From JAIVJG01 sp964236735 (GTDB lineage: Bacteria; Acidobacteriota; Blastocatellia; Pyrinomonadales; Pyrinomonadaceae): a stretch of 64,000 bases of DNA. The position numbers and the translations under genes were made by a program. Below the pieces are notes generated by a model. The model ran no database searches and was not told the DNA's origin. It saw nothing but the letters and a program-made list of their open reading frames with translations. The first letter of the stretch is position 1. Each line of letters opens with the position of its first letter. The stretch covers positions 8,680 to 72,679 of the forward strand of contig CAXSFM010000022.1 of NCBI GenBank assembly GCA_964236735.1, in the 5' to 3' direction. Positions 53,061-62,064 of the stretch are shown here, piece by piece.

Positions 53061-54248
53061 TTATTCGACGATATCGGAGATAGTGCCTGCGCCCACCGTT
53101 CTCCCGCCTTCACGGATCGCGAACCGCAACCCCTTCTCCATCGCTATCGGCGTGATCAACTCAATCTCCATCGCCACATTGTCTCCGGGCATCACCATCT
53201 CCACTCCCTCCGGCAACGTCGCCACTCCCGTCACGTCCGTCGTCCGAAAGTAAAACTGTGGCCTGTACCCCGTGAAAAACGGTGTGTGTCGCCCGCCTTC
53301 CTCTTTCGTCAGCACATACGCCTCCGCCTTGAACTTCGTGTGCGGCGTAATCGAACCCGGCTTCGCGATCACCTGCCCGCGCTCGATGTCCTTGCGTTCT
53401 ACGCCTCTCAGCAAAAGCCCCACGTTATCGCCCGCCACGCCCTCGTCAAGCAGTTTCTTGAACATCTCAACGCCTGTGCAAACAGTCGTCTTCGTCGGTC
53501 TGATCCCGATGATCTCCACCGTCTCGTTGACTTTCACTCTCCCTCGCTCCACCCGTCCGGTGGCGACTGTGCCTCTGCCCTGAATCGTGAAAATGTCTTC
53601 CACCGGCATCAAAAACGGCTTCTCCACATCCCGCTCCGGCGTCGGTATGAATGAGTCCACCGCGTCCATCAACTCTTCCACGGTCTTCTCCCATTTCTCT
53701 TCGCCGTTCAACGCGCCCAACGCCGAGCCTTTGATCACCGGAATGTCGTCGCCGGGAAACTCGTAGGCTGACAAAAGCTCTCGGACTTCCAACTCGACAA
53801 GTTCGAGCAACTCTTCGTCATCCACGGCGTCCACCTTGTTCATAAACACGACCATCGCCGGCACTCCGACTTGACGCGCCAAAAGAATGTGCTCACGGGT
53901 TTGCGGCATCGGGCCGTCGGTGGCGGCGACGACTAAAATCGCACCGTCCATCTGGGCGGCACCTGTGATCATGTTCTTGACGTAATCGGCGTGGCCGGGG
54001 CAGTCAACGTGCGCGTAGTGGCGATTGGCCGTCTCATACTCGACGTGCGCGGTCGCAATCGTGATGCCGCGCGCCTTCTCTTCCGGCGCATTGTCAATCG
54101 AATCGAAGGCGCGCACCGTGATCTTCGGATTATGCTTCGCCAAGACTTTCGTGATCGCCGCCGTCAAAGTCGTCTTGCCGTGATCCACGTGCCCAATCGT
54201 CCCAATGTTCACATGCGGCTTCGACCGATCAAATTTTTCCTTGCTCAT
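53061..54248 (-). CDS. tuf: Elongation factor Tu
   Basis: The 395-residue product has G1 GHVDHGKT near residue 19, a DCPGHADYVKNM switch II, NKVD and SAL motifs, and domains II/III complete to the C-terminal RFAIREGGRTVGAGTISDIV. It delivers aminoacyl-tRNA. No heptad element flanks it. Confidence 0.98.
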   Translation of the reverse strand: MSKEKFDRSKPHVNIGTIGHVDHGKTTLTAAITKVLAKHNPKITVRAFDSIDNAPEEKARGITIATAHVEYETANRHYAHVDCPGHADYVKNMITGAAQMDGAILVVAATDGPMPQTREHILLARQVGVPAMVVFMNKVDAVDDEELLELVELEVRELLSAYEFPGDDIPVIKGSALGALNGEEKWEKTVEELMDAVDSFIPTPERDVEKPFLMPVEDIFTIQGRGTVATGRVERGRVKVNETVEIIGIRPTKTTVCTGVEMFKKLLDEGVAGDNVGLLLRGVERKDIERGQVIAKPGSITPHTKFKAEAYVLTKEEGGRHTPFFTGYRPQFYFRTTDVTGVATLPEGVEMVMPGDNVAMEIELITPIAMEKGLRFAIREGGRTVGAGTISDIVE

Positions 54249-54359
54249 GTTTCTCTCTCGCTCCTACAAATTGATGTCAGTCTGTTTCAATCAAGGGTCG
54301 CCCGCTGGTTTCTCTAGCGAGAGATGCGACCCGCCTGTGTCTTTCAAATCCGTTTCGCC

Positions 54360-56456
54360 TCAGGCTGCTCTGCCCTTCTCGATAATCTCTTCGGCGATAT
54401 TCTTCGGAGCCTGCTCGTAACGCTCGAAGTGCATGGTCGAGGTGGCGCGTCCCTGCGTCGCCGAGCGGAGGTCTGTCGTGTAGCCGAACATCTCGGAGAG
54501 CGGGACGAAGGCCGTCACGACCTGCGCGCCGCCCGGTCGCGGCTCCATCTTCTCGATCTGTCCGCGACGACGATTCAAGTCGCCGTTGACCGGCCCCATG
54601 TACTCTTCCGGCGTCACCACTTCGACGCGCATAATCGGCTCAAGCAATACCGGATGCGCTTTCTTGACGGCGTCCTGAAACGCCAGCGAGCCGGCGATGT
54701 GGAACGACCGCTCGTCGGAGTCAACTTCGTGATACGAGCCGAAGACGAGACGGACTTTGATGTCCACGAGTTCGTAACCGGCGAGATAGCCACGCGCCAG
54801 CGCGTCGCGAATACCTTCTTCGGTCGGCTTGATGAACTCGCGCGGAATGACGCCGCCCGTAATCTTGTTCTCGAAGACGAAGCCCTCGCCCGGAGCCGGC
54901 TCGATTTCAATCTCGACGTGTCCGAACTGTCCGCGACCGCCGGTCTGACGTTTGTAAACTTCTTTGCCGGGTGCGGGACGTGTAATCGTCTCGCGGTACG
55001 CGACCTGCGGCTTGCCGACGTTGGCCTCGACGCCGAACTCGCGCTTCATGCGGTCAACGATAATTTCCAAGTGCAGTTCGCCCATCCCGGCGATGATGGT
55101 CTGCCCCGTCTCCTGATCGGTCGAGACATTGAAAGAGGGGTCTTCCTGCGCGAGACGCTGCAAGGCCGTGCCGAGCTTGTCCTGATCGGCGCGCGTCTTC
55201 GGTTCGACGGCGACGCGAATGACGGGCGCGGGAAAGTCCATCGCTTCGAGCACGACGGGCTTGTTCTCGTCGCAGACGGTGTCGCCGGTCGTGACCTGCT
55301 TCATGCCGCCGATGGCAATGATTTCGCCCGCGCTCGCCTCGTCTATGTCCTCACGGTTGTTGGCGTGCATGAGCAAGAGGCGTCCGACGCGCTCCTTCGT
55401 GCCCTTAACGGAGTTGAAGGCGTAAGAACCTTTTTTGACCGTGCCGCTATAAATGCGAACGAACGAGAGTTGGCCGAGATGTTTGTCGGCCATGATCTTG
55501 AAGACGAGGCCGCTGAAAGGCGCATCAGCCTCAGGCGCACGCGACGCCTCTTCGCCCGTCTTGGGGTCAATGCCGATGACCGGCGGAATGTCGAGAGGCG
55601 AGGGCAGATAGTCAACGACGGCGTCGAGCAGAGTCTGCACGCCTTTGTTCTTGAAGGCGGAGCCGGTGACGACGGGGACGAGTTTCAGAGCCAGCGTGCC
55701 TTTACGAAGCGCGGCGCGAATTTCTTCCGGGGTGAAGCTTGCGCCCTCGTCTTCGATGTACCTGAGTTCGAGTTCCTCGTCCGCTTCGGCAACGGCTTCG
55801 AGCAACCTGTGGCGCGCTGCCTCGGCTTCTTCTTTTAATTCAGCCGGAATCTCAAGCGTGTCGTACTCGGAACCTTTCGCCTCGTCTTTCCAGACGAGAG
55901 CCTTCATCGCGATGATGTCCACGACGCCCTTGAACTGGTCTTCGTTGCCGATGGGAATCTGAATGGCGACGGGATTCGCGCCGAGGCGGGTGATGATCGA
56001 ATCGAATGAACGCTGGAACGATGCGCCGGCGCGGTCGAGCTTGTTGATAAAGCAGATGCGCGGGACGCCGTATTTATCGGCCTGACGCCAGACGGTTTCA
56101 CTCTGCGGCTCGACTCCGGCGACGCCGTCAAAGACAGCGACCGCACCGTCAAGGACGCGCAAACTACGCTCGACTTCCATCGTGAAATCTACGTGGCCGG
56201 GCGTGTCAATAATATTGATGCGATGCTCGACGCCGTTGCGTTTCCAGAAACAGGTTGTCGCCGCGCTGGTAATCGTAATGCCGCGCTCTTGCTCCTGCTC
56301 CATCCAGTCCATCGTCGCTGTGCCTTCATGCACTTCGCCGATCTTGTGCGAGACGCCCGTGTAGAAGAGGACGCGCTCGGTCGTCGTCGTCTTCCCGGCG
56401 TCAATGTGCGCCATGATGCCGATGTTGCGGAACTTGTTGAGGTCTTGCTTTGCCAT
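54360..56456 (-). CDS. fusA: Elongation factor G
   Basis: The ~698-residue product has G1 AHIDAGKTTTTERVLFYTG, DTPGHVDFTMEVERSLRVLD and NKLDR, domain IV QTGGRGQFGHVEIEIEPAPG, and domain V. It drives translocation and recycling. The start at 56456 follows a heptad element with no visible Shine-Dalgarno. The upstream codons to 56513 translate the element itself. Confidence 0.98.
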   Translation of the reverse strand: MAKQDLNKFRNIGIMAHIDAGKTTTTERVLFYTGVSHKIGEVHEGTATMDWMEQEQERGITITSAATTCFWKRNGVEHRINIIDTPGHVDFTMEVERSLRVLDGAVAVFDGVAGVEPQSETVWRQADKYGVPRICFINKLDRAGASFQRSFDSIITRLGANPVAIQIPIGNEDQFKGVVDIIAMKALVWKDEAKGSEYDTLEIPAELKEEAEAARHRLLEAVAEADEELELRYIEDEGASFTPEEIRAALRKGTLALKLVPVVTGSAFKNKGVQTLLDAVVDYLPSPLDIPPVIGIDPKTGEEASRAPEADAPFSGLVFKIMADKHLGQLSFVRIYSGTVKKGSYAFNSVKGTKERVGRLLLMHANNREDIDEASAGEIIAIGGMKQVTTGDTVCDENKPVVLEAMDFPAPVIRVAVEPKTRADQDKLGTALQRLAQEDPSFNVSTDQETGQTIIAGMGELHLEIIVDRMKREFGVEANVGKPQVAYRETITRPAPGKEVYKRQTGGRGQFGHVEIEIEPAPGEGFVFENKITGGVIPREFIKPTEEGIRDALARGYLAGYELVDIKVRLVFGSYHEVDSDERSFHIAGSLAFQDAVKKAHPVLLEPIMRVEVVTPEEYMGPVNGDLNRRRGQIEKMEPRPGGAQVVTAFVPLSEMFGYTTDLRSATQGRATSTMHFERYEQAPKNIAEEIIEKGRAA

Positions 56457-56463
56457 TTGTTTT

Positions 56464-56534
56464 AGTAATAAGTGATGAGTGATGAGTGATGAGCAAGAAG
56501 TTGTTCTTATCACTCATCACTTATTACTTATCAC
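56464..56534. repeat. Heptad inverted-repeat element between rpsG and fusA (AGTGATG type)
   Basis: Left AGTAATA, AGTGATG, AGTGATG, AGTGATG; right TATCACT, CATCACT, TATTACT, TATCACC. Centre AGCAAGAAGTTGTTCT. Confidence 0.93.
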
Positions 56535-56541
56535 CTGTGTC

Positions 56542-57012
56542 TTACCACTTGTAATGCGCGAAGGCCTTGTTGGCATCGGCCATGCGATGCGTGTCTTCCT
56601 TTTTCTTGACGGCGTTGCCACGATTGTTCGCCGCGTCGAGCAGTTCGCCGGCCAGCCTGTCCATCATGGACTTTTCGCTGCGCGCGCGCGCTGCGCCGAC
56701 AATCCAGCGAATCGCGAGCGAGCCGCGACGTTCCTGCGGGACTTCGAGCGGAACCTGATAGGTCGAGCCGCCGACGCGACGCGACTTCACTTCGACGGTC
56801 GGGCGCACGTTCTCGATGGCTTTCTTGAACAGCTTGATCGGGTCATCGCCCGCGCGCTCGCCCATTTTGTCGAGCGCTCTGTAAAAGATGGCTTCGGCGA
56901 TGGACTTCTTGCCGCCCCACATCAAACCGTTGATGAACTTCGTCACCAATGGAATGCCGTAAACCGGATCAGGCAACACGTCGCGTCTGGCTGTTACTCT
57001 TCTTCTTGGCAT
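56542..57012 (-). CDS. rpsG: 30S ribosomal protein S7 (uS7)
   Basis: The 156-residue product has MPRRRVTARRDVLPDPVYGI and AIRWIVGAARARSEKSMMDR, ending NKAFAHYKW. It nucleates the 30S head and is a known operon autoregulator. Confidence 0.98.
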   Translation of the reverse strand: MPRRRVTARRDVLPDPVYGIPLVTKFINGLMWGGKKSIAEAIFYRALDKMGERAGDDPIKLFKKAIENVRPTVEVKSRRVGGSTYQVPLEVPQERRGSLAIRWIVGAARARSEKSMMDRLAGELLDAANNRGNAVKKKEDTHRMADANKAFAHYKW

Positions 57013-57016
57013 GTTT

Positions 57017-57139
57017 AGCTCTCAGCTATCAGCAGTCAACGATCAGCTTAAAGCCGGATCACCAAAACTGCCGTCTCGTTAAATTTTCAACCGTTCGCTA
57101 ACTGCAAAGTTGATTGCTGAAAGCTGACGGCTGACCGCT
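57017..57139. repeat. Heptad inverted-repeat element between rpsL and rpsG (TCAGCAG type)
   Basis: Left TCAGCTA, TCAGCAG, TCAACGA, TCAGCTT; right TTGATTG, CTGAAAG, CTGACGG, CTGACCG. Longer centre (~65 bp), as in the other TCAGCAG-type elements. Confidence 0.85.
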
Positions 57140-57142
57140 TCT

Positions 57143-57553
57143 CTATTTCTTACCTTTGGCCGCGCCGGCTGCTGCCGCGCCGGTCTTAGGCCGCTTCGCG
57201 CCGTACTTGGAACGTCCCTGCTTGCGGTCGGTGACGCCGACGGCGTCGAGCGTGCCGCGAATGACGTGATAACGCACGCCCGGCAAGTCTTTCACGCGCC
57301 CGCCGCGAATCAGCACAATCGAGTGTTCCTGCAAATTGTGGCCGACGCCGGGAATGTAGGTCGTGACTTCGATGCCGTTGGTCAGGCGCACGCGGGCGAC
57401 CTTACGAAGCGCGGAGTTCGGTTTCTTGGGCGTCTGCGTATAGACGCGCGTACACACACCGCGTCGCTGTGGCGACGACTGGAGCGCGGGGCTGGCCGTC
57501 TTGTACTTGACGGCTTCGCGGCCTTTGCGAACAAGTTGATTGATAGTCGGCAC
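57143..57553 (-). CDS. rpsL: 30S ribosomal protein S12 (uS12)
   Basis: The 136-residue product has PTINQLVRKGREAVKYKTAS, TPKKPNSALRKVARVRLTNG and GGRVKDLPGVRYHVIRGTLD. The wild-type Lys of KKPNSA, a streptomycin-resistance site, is present. It is the first gene of the supercluster. An Ala/Gly/Lys tail extends the C-terminus. Confidence 0.98.
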   Translation of the reverse strand: MPTINQLVRKGREAVKYKTASPALQSSPQRRGVCTRVYTQTPKKPNSALRKVARVRLTNGIEVTTYIPGVGHNLQEHSIVLIRGGRVKDLPGVRYHVIRGTLDAVGVTDRKQGRSKYGAKRPKTGAAAAGAAKGKK

Positions 57554-58153
57554 TGCTTTTTCGTCCTCTTCGCGTTAACGTCTGAACGCTGTTTCGGCTC
57601 ATTCAAAGCGCAAATGGCTGCCTTTCCTGCCTCTTACCGGAACTTGTCTGTCCGGCAGTCAGCGCAAGAAGAGCGGCTTGGCTCTGCTGTGTCTGCTAAA
57701 TCTGTCTTAAGTTAGGGATGTTCTGACTTAACTGCTTCGCGCGTGTGGATCGTGGCTTCCCTGTTAGCCTAAACTTTTCTGTAGCGTCGCATTAAAAAGG
57801 GCGAAGTGTCGAGACGACTGTAGCCGCCTGTAACCTGTTTGCGTGCCCGGCGCGAGATCGGCAAATTTCCGAAGAAAAAGGCGGGGCGCGGGCATTTACG
57901 CTACAATATTTGTCAAACGACCGAGTCCTTCAAGGACGCAGCCGGGCAACGCCTCCACACCGGCAGAACCTACTGGACGTTGCTCTTTGGAGATGGACTG
58001 TCAGTCCAAACGTGAGACTATACGGGCGGTCTCACGGTCTGTCAAGCGAGGACGGGCGGCATCGCCGGGAACTCGCGTTTTGAGTGTTATTCGGAGCCGT
58101 GTTTCTGTTACAGTGCCCCTCGAACATCAAACTTGAAAGGTCGAAATATATAG
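57554..58153. other. Divergent regulatory region upstream of rpsL
   Basis: About 600 bp lie between the divergent rpsL and the ERF-like gene. It should carry the promoter of the ribosomal supercluster, but no confident -35/-10 pair was found. Small dyads include GTGAGAC (58012-58018) / GTCTCAC (58029-58035) and GGACTGTCAGTCC nearby. ORFs here lack credible features. Confidence 0.45.
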
Positions 58154-58744
58154 ATGCGCTTCAATCCTGATGAGTACGTGACAGTCAATGAAAGAGTGGA
58201 AAAATTTCACGCTAAATACCCGAACGGCAAATTGTTGACGGCGATTGTCGAACACAACGCGGAGACCGGCTTTGTCCTGATACGAGCCGAGGCTTACCGT
58301 GAAGCGGCGGACGAGATGCCGGCGGCGACGGGCCACGCTTACGAGTACAAGTCGAGCGGTGGCCCGCAGGCGAGTTCTTATATTGAAGTTTGCGAAACGA
58401 GTGCGATAGGCCGCGCGCTGGCTTTCTTAGGGTTTGAAGTCAAGCGCGGCATCGCCAGCCGTGAAGAGATGGAGAAGTCCGCGCGCAAACAAGCGCCGCC
58501 CGCACCGCAAACCGCGCCGCCAAAGGTTGCGCCGGCGGAGAAACCCGTCGCGGATGTGGACGCGGACATTCTCCAGACCGCAGGTGAACTCGGCTACGAT
58601 GCGGCGAAGGTTCGCAAGTGGGTCAATCAGAAATTCGAGGTGACGGGCGGACTCGAAAGCCTGACGCCGCAGGACAAGCGCGAAGTGCTAAAGATTTTCC
58701 GCGAGAAGGGACAATCCGCGCAGGCCAAGACCACGCGCAAGTAG
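58154..58744 (+). CDS. Hypothetical protein with an ERF/single-strand-annealing-like motif
   Basis: The 196-residue product carries YIEVCETSAIGRALAFLGFE followed by KRGIASREEMEK. This arrangement (tSAIGRALaxLGf...iaSxeEm) is typical of phage and plasmid ERF-like or ssDNA-annealing accessory proteins. A Pro/Ala-rich linker (about 115-140) leads to a small helical domain (AKVRKWVNQKF ... LTPQDKREVLKIF). AAAGGT lies upstream of the ATG. A DNA-annealing role is inferred from this motif only. It is separated from phage genes and faces the histidine kinase gene tail to tail. Confidence 0.55.
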   Translation: MRFNPDEYVTVNERVEKFHAKYPNGKLLTAIVEHNAETGFVLIRAEAYREAADEMPAATGHAYEYKSSGGPQASSYIEVCETSAIGRALAFLGFEVKRGIASREEMEKSARKQAPPAPQTAPPKVAPAEKPVADVDADILQTAGELGYDAAKVRKWVNQKFEVTGGLESLTPQDKREVLKIFREKGQSAQAKTTRK

Positions 58745-58763
58745 GCTTGCAGGCGAGAACCTG

Positions 58764-60506
58764 TTAGCTCGCCTCATCTCCCTGCTCTCTTGCGTCCAGC
58801 ACCTCGCGGACTTTGCGACCCAGCACCTCCACGCTGTAAGGTTTCTGAATCAACACGGCGTTCAAATCTTCAATCGTCCTGTTCTGGTTGACGTACTTAC
58901 TTTGCACCATCTCCGAACTGTAACCCGTCATAAAGATCAGCGGCACATCCCCTCCGACAGCACGCATCTGCTCATAGGCTTCATAACCTCCCAGCCGCGG
59001 CATGATCATATCCAGGAGAACCAGCTTGATCTGCTCTCGATGTTCGATAAACATTTCGACAGCTTCCGCGCCATCTTTCGCCAGCAACACTGTGTAGCCC
59101 AGACCTTCCAACATATCTTGCGCCAACGTTCGGAGCGCAGCTTCATCTTCGGCCACTAGAATCGTCTCGTCCCCGCCGCGCAAAGTCTCCTGAACTTCCT
59201 GGATTTCTTCGACAACAGCGTGTTCATCAACCGGCAGATATATTTTGAAAGTCGTGCCCTGCCCGACCTCGCTGTAAGCTTCGATAAATCCTTCGTGCTG
59301 CTTCACGATGCCGTACACCATGGAGAGTCCCAGTCCCGTTCCTTTGCCGACATCTTTGGTGGTGAAAAACGGCTCGAAGATACGCGCTCTGGTTTCTGCG
59401 CTCATGCCGCAACCCGTATCGCTGACCATCAGACGCACATAGTTGCCCGGCTCGGCGTAGGTGTGTTGAAGACAATAGCTTTCATCAAACGTGACGTTGT
59501 GAGTTTCCATCAAGAGCCGCCCCCCTTTCGGCATCGCGTCACGCGCGTTGATCGCCAGATTCATCACCACTTGCTCGATCTGTCCGTTGTCGGCAAAGAC
59601 CGTCCAGAGATGTGCTGCCGCGTGGACGTGGACTTCGATGTCTTCGCCGATGAGACGTTGGAGCATCTTCATCACGTCGGCGATGGTCTCGTCGAGGTTG
59701 ATGACTTTTCGCTCCAGATGCTGGCGGCGACCGAAGGCCAGCAGTTGCCGTGTCAGCATCGTGGCGCGGTGGCCGGCCTTTTCAATTTCGATTAAACGAA
59801 CCCGTAAGGGGTCATCAGGTTGGAGTTTGCGTAACGCCAGTTGCGTGTTGCCCAGAATCACGGTCAGCAGATTGTTGAAGTCATGCGCCACGCCTCCGGC
59901 GAGCGTGCCGATGGATTCCATCTTCTGCGATTGGAGCAGATGCGTCTCGCTACTGCGAAGCGATTCCTCCGCCTGCTTGAGTTCGCTGATGTCAAACCCG
60001 ACGCCATGAATAAACCACGGCTGTCCGTTCTCCTTGCGAACCATCTTGGCTTCGCATTGAAACCAGACGACGTGCCCATCGCGCGCCAGCACCCGATAGA
60101 CGGAGCGCAACGGCTGCCCCGAAACAAACGTGTGCGCGGCCTCGACGCTCCAGCGCGCTTTGTCATCAGGATGAATCTGTTGATACCAGCGCATCGGATC
60201 GTTGAGCCACTCTTCCTGCGTGAAGCCGAGCATGGCTTCAATGTACGGGCTAACGTATGCTTCGCCGATGCCGCCGTCGAGATAGGCCATAAAGACGACT
60301 GCGGGAAGCTGTTCGACAAGGATTCTGTATCTGGCTTCGAGATTCAGTGACTCGGCAAGCTCGCTCGTCTCTCTGTGTGGCTTTTGGGTTGAAGCGACGG
60401 CAGGTTGCAGAGCATCCGCATCAGTCGGGAAAAAGACGCTCGCCAGTTGCATGAGCAGACCTTCGGCCTCCGTCACTCCCATCGCGTTCAGGTCTTCAAA
60501 GGGCAT
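58764..60506 (-). CDS. Hybrid sensor histidine kinase (PAS, HisKA, HATPase, receiver)
   Basis: The 580-residue soluble kinase has a PAS/PAC region at about 55-178 (YVSPYIEAMLGFTQEEW, FIHGVGFDISELKQAE), HisKA with phospho-His208 in GGVAHDFNNLL, and N box NLAINARDAMPKGG. G boxes DTGCGM and GTGLGLSMVYGIV are present, followed by a C-terminal receiver with Asp499 in LVLLDMIMP. There are no transmembrane helices, so the signal is cytoplasmic. The gene starts 68 bp after the hydrogenase small-subunit gene on the same strand, so the two may be co-transcribed. No dedicated output regulator is adjacent. Confidence 0.93.
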   Translation of the reverse strand: MPFEDLNAMGVTEAEGLLMQLASVFFPTDADALQPAVASTQKPHRETSELAESLNLEARYRILVEQLPAVVFMAYLDGGIGEAYVSPYIEAMLGFTQEEWLNDPMRWYQQIHPDDKARWSVEAAHTFVSGQPLRSVYRVLARDGHVVWFQCEAKMVRKENGQPWFIHGVGFDISELKQAEESLRSSETHLLQSQKMESIGTLAGGVAHDFNNLLTVILGNTQLALRKLQPDDPLRVRLIEIEKAGHRATMLTRQLLAFGRRQHLERKVINLDETIADVMKMLQRLIGEDIEVHVHAAAHLWTVFADNGQIEQVVMNLAINARDAMPKGGRLLMETHNVTFDESYCLQHTYAEPGNYVRLMVSDTGCGMSAETRARIFEPFFTTKDVGKGTGLGLSMVYGIVKQHEGFIEAYSEVGQGTTFKIYLPVDEHAVVEEIQEVQETLRGGDETILVAEDEAALRTLAQDMLEGLGYTVLLAKDGAEAVEMFIEHREQIKLVLLDMIMPRLGGYEAYEQMRAVGGDVPLIFMTGYSSEMVQSKYVNQNRTIEDLNAVLIQKPYSVEVLGRKVREVLDAREQGDEAS

Positions 60507-60574
60507 CCCGTTACTTTTTATTTCGTTCTTTATATTTGCACCTTCTGAAGCTTACCTCTTCATTTCTTCTCATT

Positions 60575-61642
60575 CTACGCTGGCGCTTCATTCGACACGG
60601 CAGTCATTTTTGCCCCGCGTCGCCGCCAGCTAGGTTCTTTATTAAGCGATGCCTGTGTGAACCGGCGCAGCGCATGGATCGCCCGGCCATAGGTCATCAC
60701 AGCGCTCGCCGAGAGGAGCGAGCCGGGCGGCTGCGCCATGAACGGCATGAACTTGTCGGGAAATCCCGGCATCGTGCAGCCGATGCAGATGCCGCCGACA
60801 TTCGGGCAGCCGCCGATGCCTGCCATCCACCCGCGCTTTCCCACGTTGCATTGCACGACCGGCCCCCAGCATCCCAGCTTAACGATGCACGTCATCTCAC
60901 CATACTTGTCTGCAAACTGTCCCTGCTCGTAATAGCCGCCGCGATCACATCCCTCGTGGACGGTCTGACCAAACAGCCACGTCGGTCGCAAGGCTGCATC
61001 AAGCGGAATCATGGGCGAGCGTCCCGCCGCTTGATAAAGCAGGTAGAGCAACGTCTCCATGAAATTGTCTGGCTGCACCGGACACCCCGGCACGCACACA
61101 ATCGGAATGCCCGCTCTCGATTTCCAATTCCAGCCCAGATAATCCGCCAGACCCATCGCCCCTGTGGGATTGCCCGCCATCGCGTGAATCCCGCCGTAGG
61201 TCGCGCAGGTTCCGGCGGCGATGACAGCCCACGCCTTCGGAGCCAGACGGTCAATCCAGTCGCAGGTGAGAATGGGCTGTCCCGTCTCTTTGTCTGTGCC
61301 GAATCCGGCCCAGTAACCTTCCGCTTTGTTCGTTTCATCGGGAATAGAACCTTCGATGACGAGGATGAACGGGGTGGGCTGACCTGCGGCGGCGCGGTGA
61401 AAAAAGGCCATGAAGTCGTCGCCGTTTTCTGATGCCAGAAATGGATTGTGGAAGTTCACCTTCGGGATTCCCGGTAACGCGCCCATCAAGATGTCTTCGA
61501 GACTCGGTTGCGTAGCAGCGGTGATTGAAATCGTATCGCCGTCGCAACCGAGTCCCGCCGTGATCCACAGCACATCAATTTCCTTGATGCGTTGTTGACT
61601 CTGGGTGTCGCTCTCCAACGTCCCCGCGCCTCCGTCTGGCAT
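60575..61642 (-). CDS. [NiFe]-hydrogenase small subunit, group 1h-like, without adjacent large subunit
   Basis: The 355-residue iron-sulfur subunit has a proximal-cluster motif GLGCDGD (Cys33, Asp36 in place of the second Cys), with Cys146 (AGTCATYGG) and Cys187 (VPGCPVQPD). This 3Cys/1Asp pattern is known from the oxygen-tolerant actinobacterial-type (group 1h/5) enzymes. Distal and medial ligands are visible: His229, Cys232, Cys252, Cys258, Cys265, Cys279, Cys286 and Cys289. There is no Tat signal, as in that group. The ribosome-binding site TGAGGAG supports the ATG at 61642. The catalytic large subunit, normally next, is missing; a sensor kinase follows instead. Confidence 0.92.
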   Translation of the reverse strand: MPDGGAGTLESDTQSQQRIKEIDVLWITAGLGCDGDTISITAATQPSLEDILMGALPGIPKVNFHNPFLASENGDDFMAFFHRAAAGQPTPFILVIEGSIPDETNKAEGYWAGFGTDKETGQPILTCDWIDRLAPKAWAVIAAGTCATYGGIHAMAGNPTGAMGLADYLGWNWKSRAGIPIVCVPGCPVQPDNFMETLLYLLYQAAGRSPMIPLDAALRPTWLFGQTVHEGCDRGGYYEQGQFADKYGEMTCIVKLGCWGPVVQCNVGKRGWMAGIGGCPNVGGICIGCTMPGFPDKFMPFMAQPPGSLLSASAVMTYGRAIHALRRFTQASLNKEPSWRRRGAKMTAVSNEAPA

Positions 61643-62006
61643 TGGGTTTACTCCTCAGCTGATAGACTGACCTTTGAGGTGGTTTATTTACCTGTTCATC
61701 AACAGTTCTTGGGAACAACGTGTAAGCTCTGGGATAGAGAGGCTTCGAGGGGGATAATTAACGAGGTGTCGGGGGAAGATGCTCTAGCGGCCAGCAATCA
61801 TTCGGAACGCTAATCTTGAATCCTGACTATCGAGACATGGTCACAACATTTTCCTTCTTCACGAAGAACTAACAACACTGTAGCACATACCGTCGAAGGA
61901 AGACGCCCGGAGCGTCCGCGTCAAGTTTGATTTTCGCCGCATCACACGAGTCAATCCCGCCGAGATGTCCGAAGATGACATCGCCCGATCATCCTGCGTT
62001 AACAAA
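61643..62006. other. Intergenic region upstream of the hydrogenase gene
   Basis: About 360 bp with no convincing gene. Near 61695-61720 there are two short dyads, CTGTT-CATC-AACAG and GTTC-TTGG-GAAC, which could be operator sites. No clear sigma-70 or sigma-54 promoter was recognised. Confidence 0.4.
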
Positions 62007-62044
62007 AAAGACCGGCGAGGTTGCATCAGCCTCAGCCGGTCTTT
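62007..62044 (-). terminator. Rho-independent terminator after the 233-residue hypothetical protein gene
   Basis: On the minus strand AAAGACCGGC and GCCGGTCTTT pair, with inner GAGG/CCTC pairs around a 9-nt loop, followed by TTTTGTT. It lies about 20 nt after the stop codon at 62065. Confidence 0.88.
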
Positions 62045-62064
62045 CTGCTTTGAAGGTAATGCGG

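Noticed and set aside
57843..58136. 97-codon ORF between rpsL and the ERF-like gene
   Set aside because: Arg/Ser/Pro-rich, no ribosome-binding site, lies in the probable promoter region.
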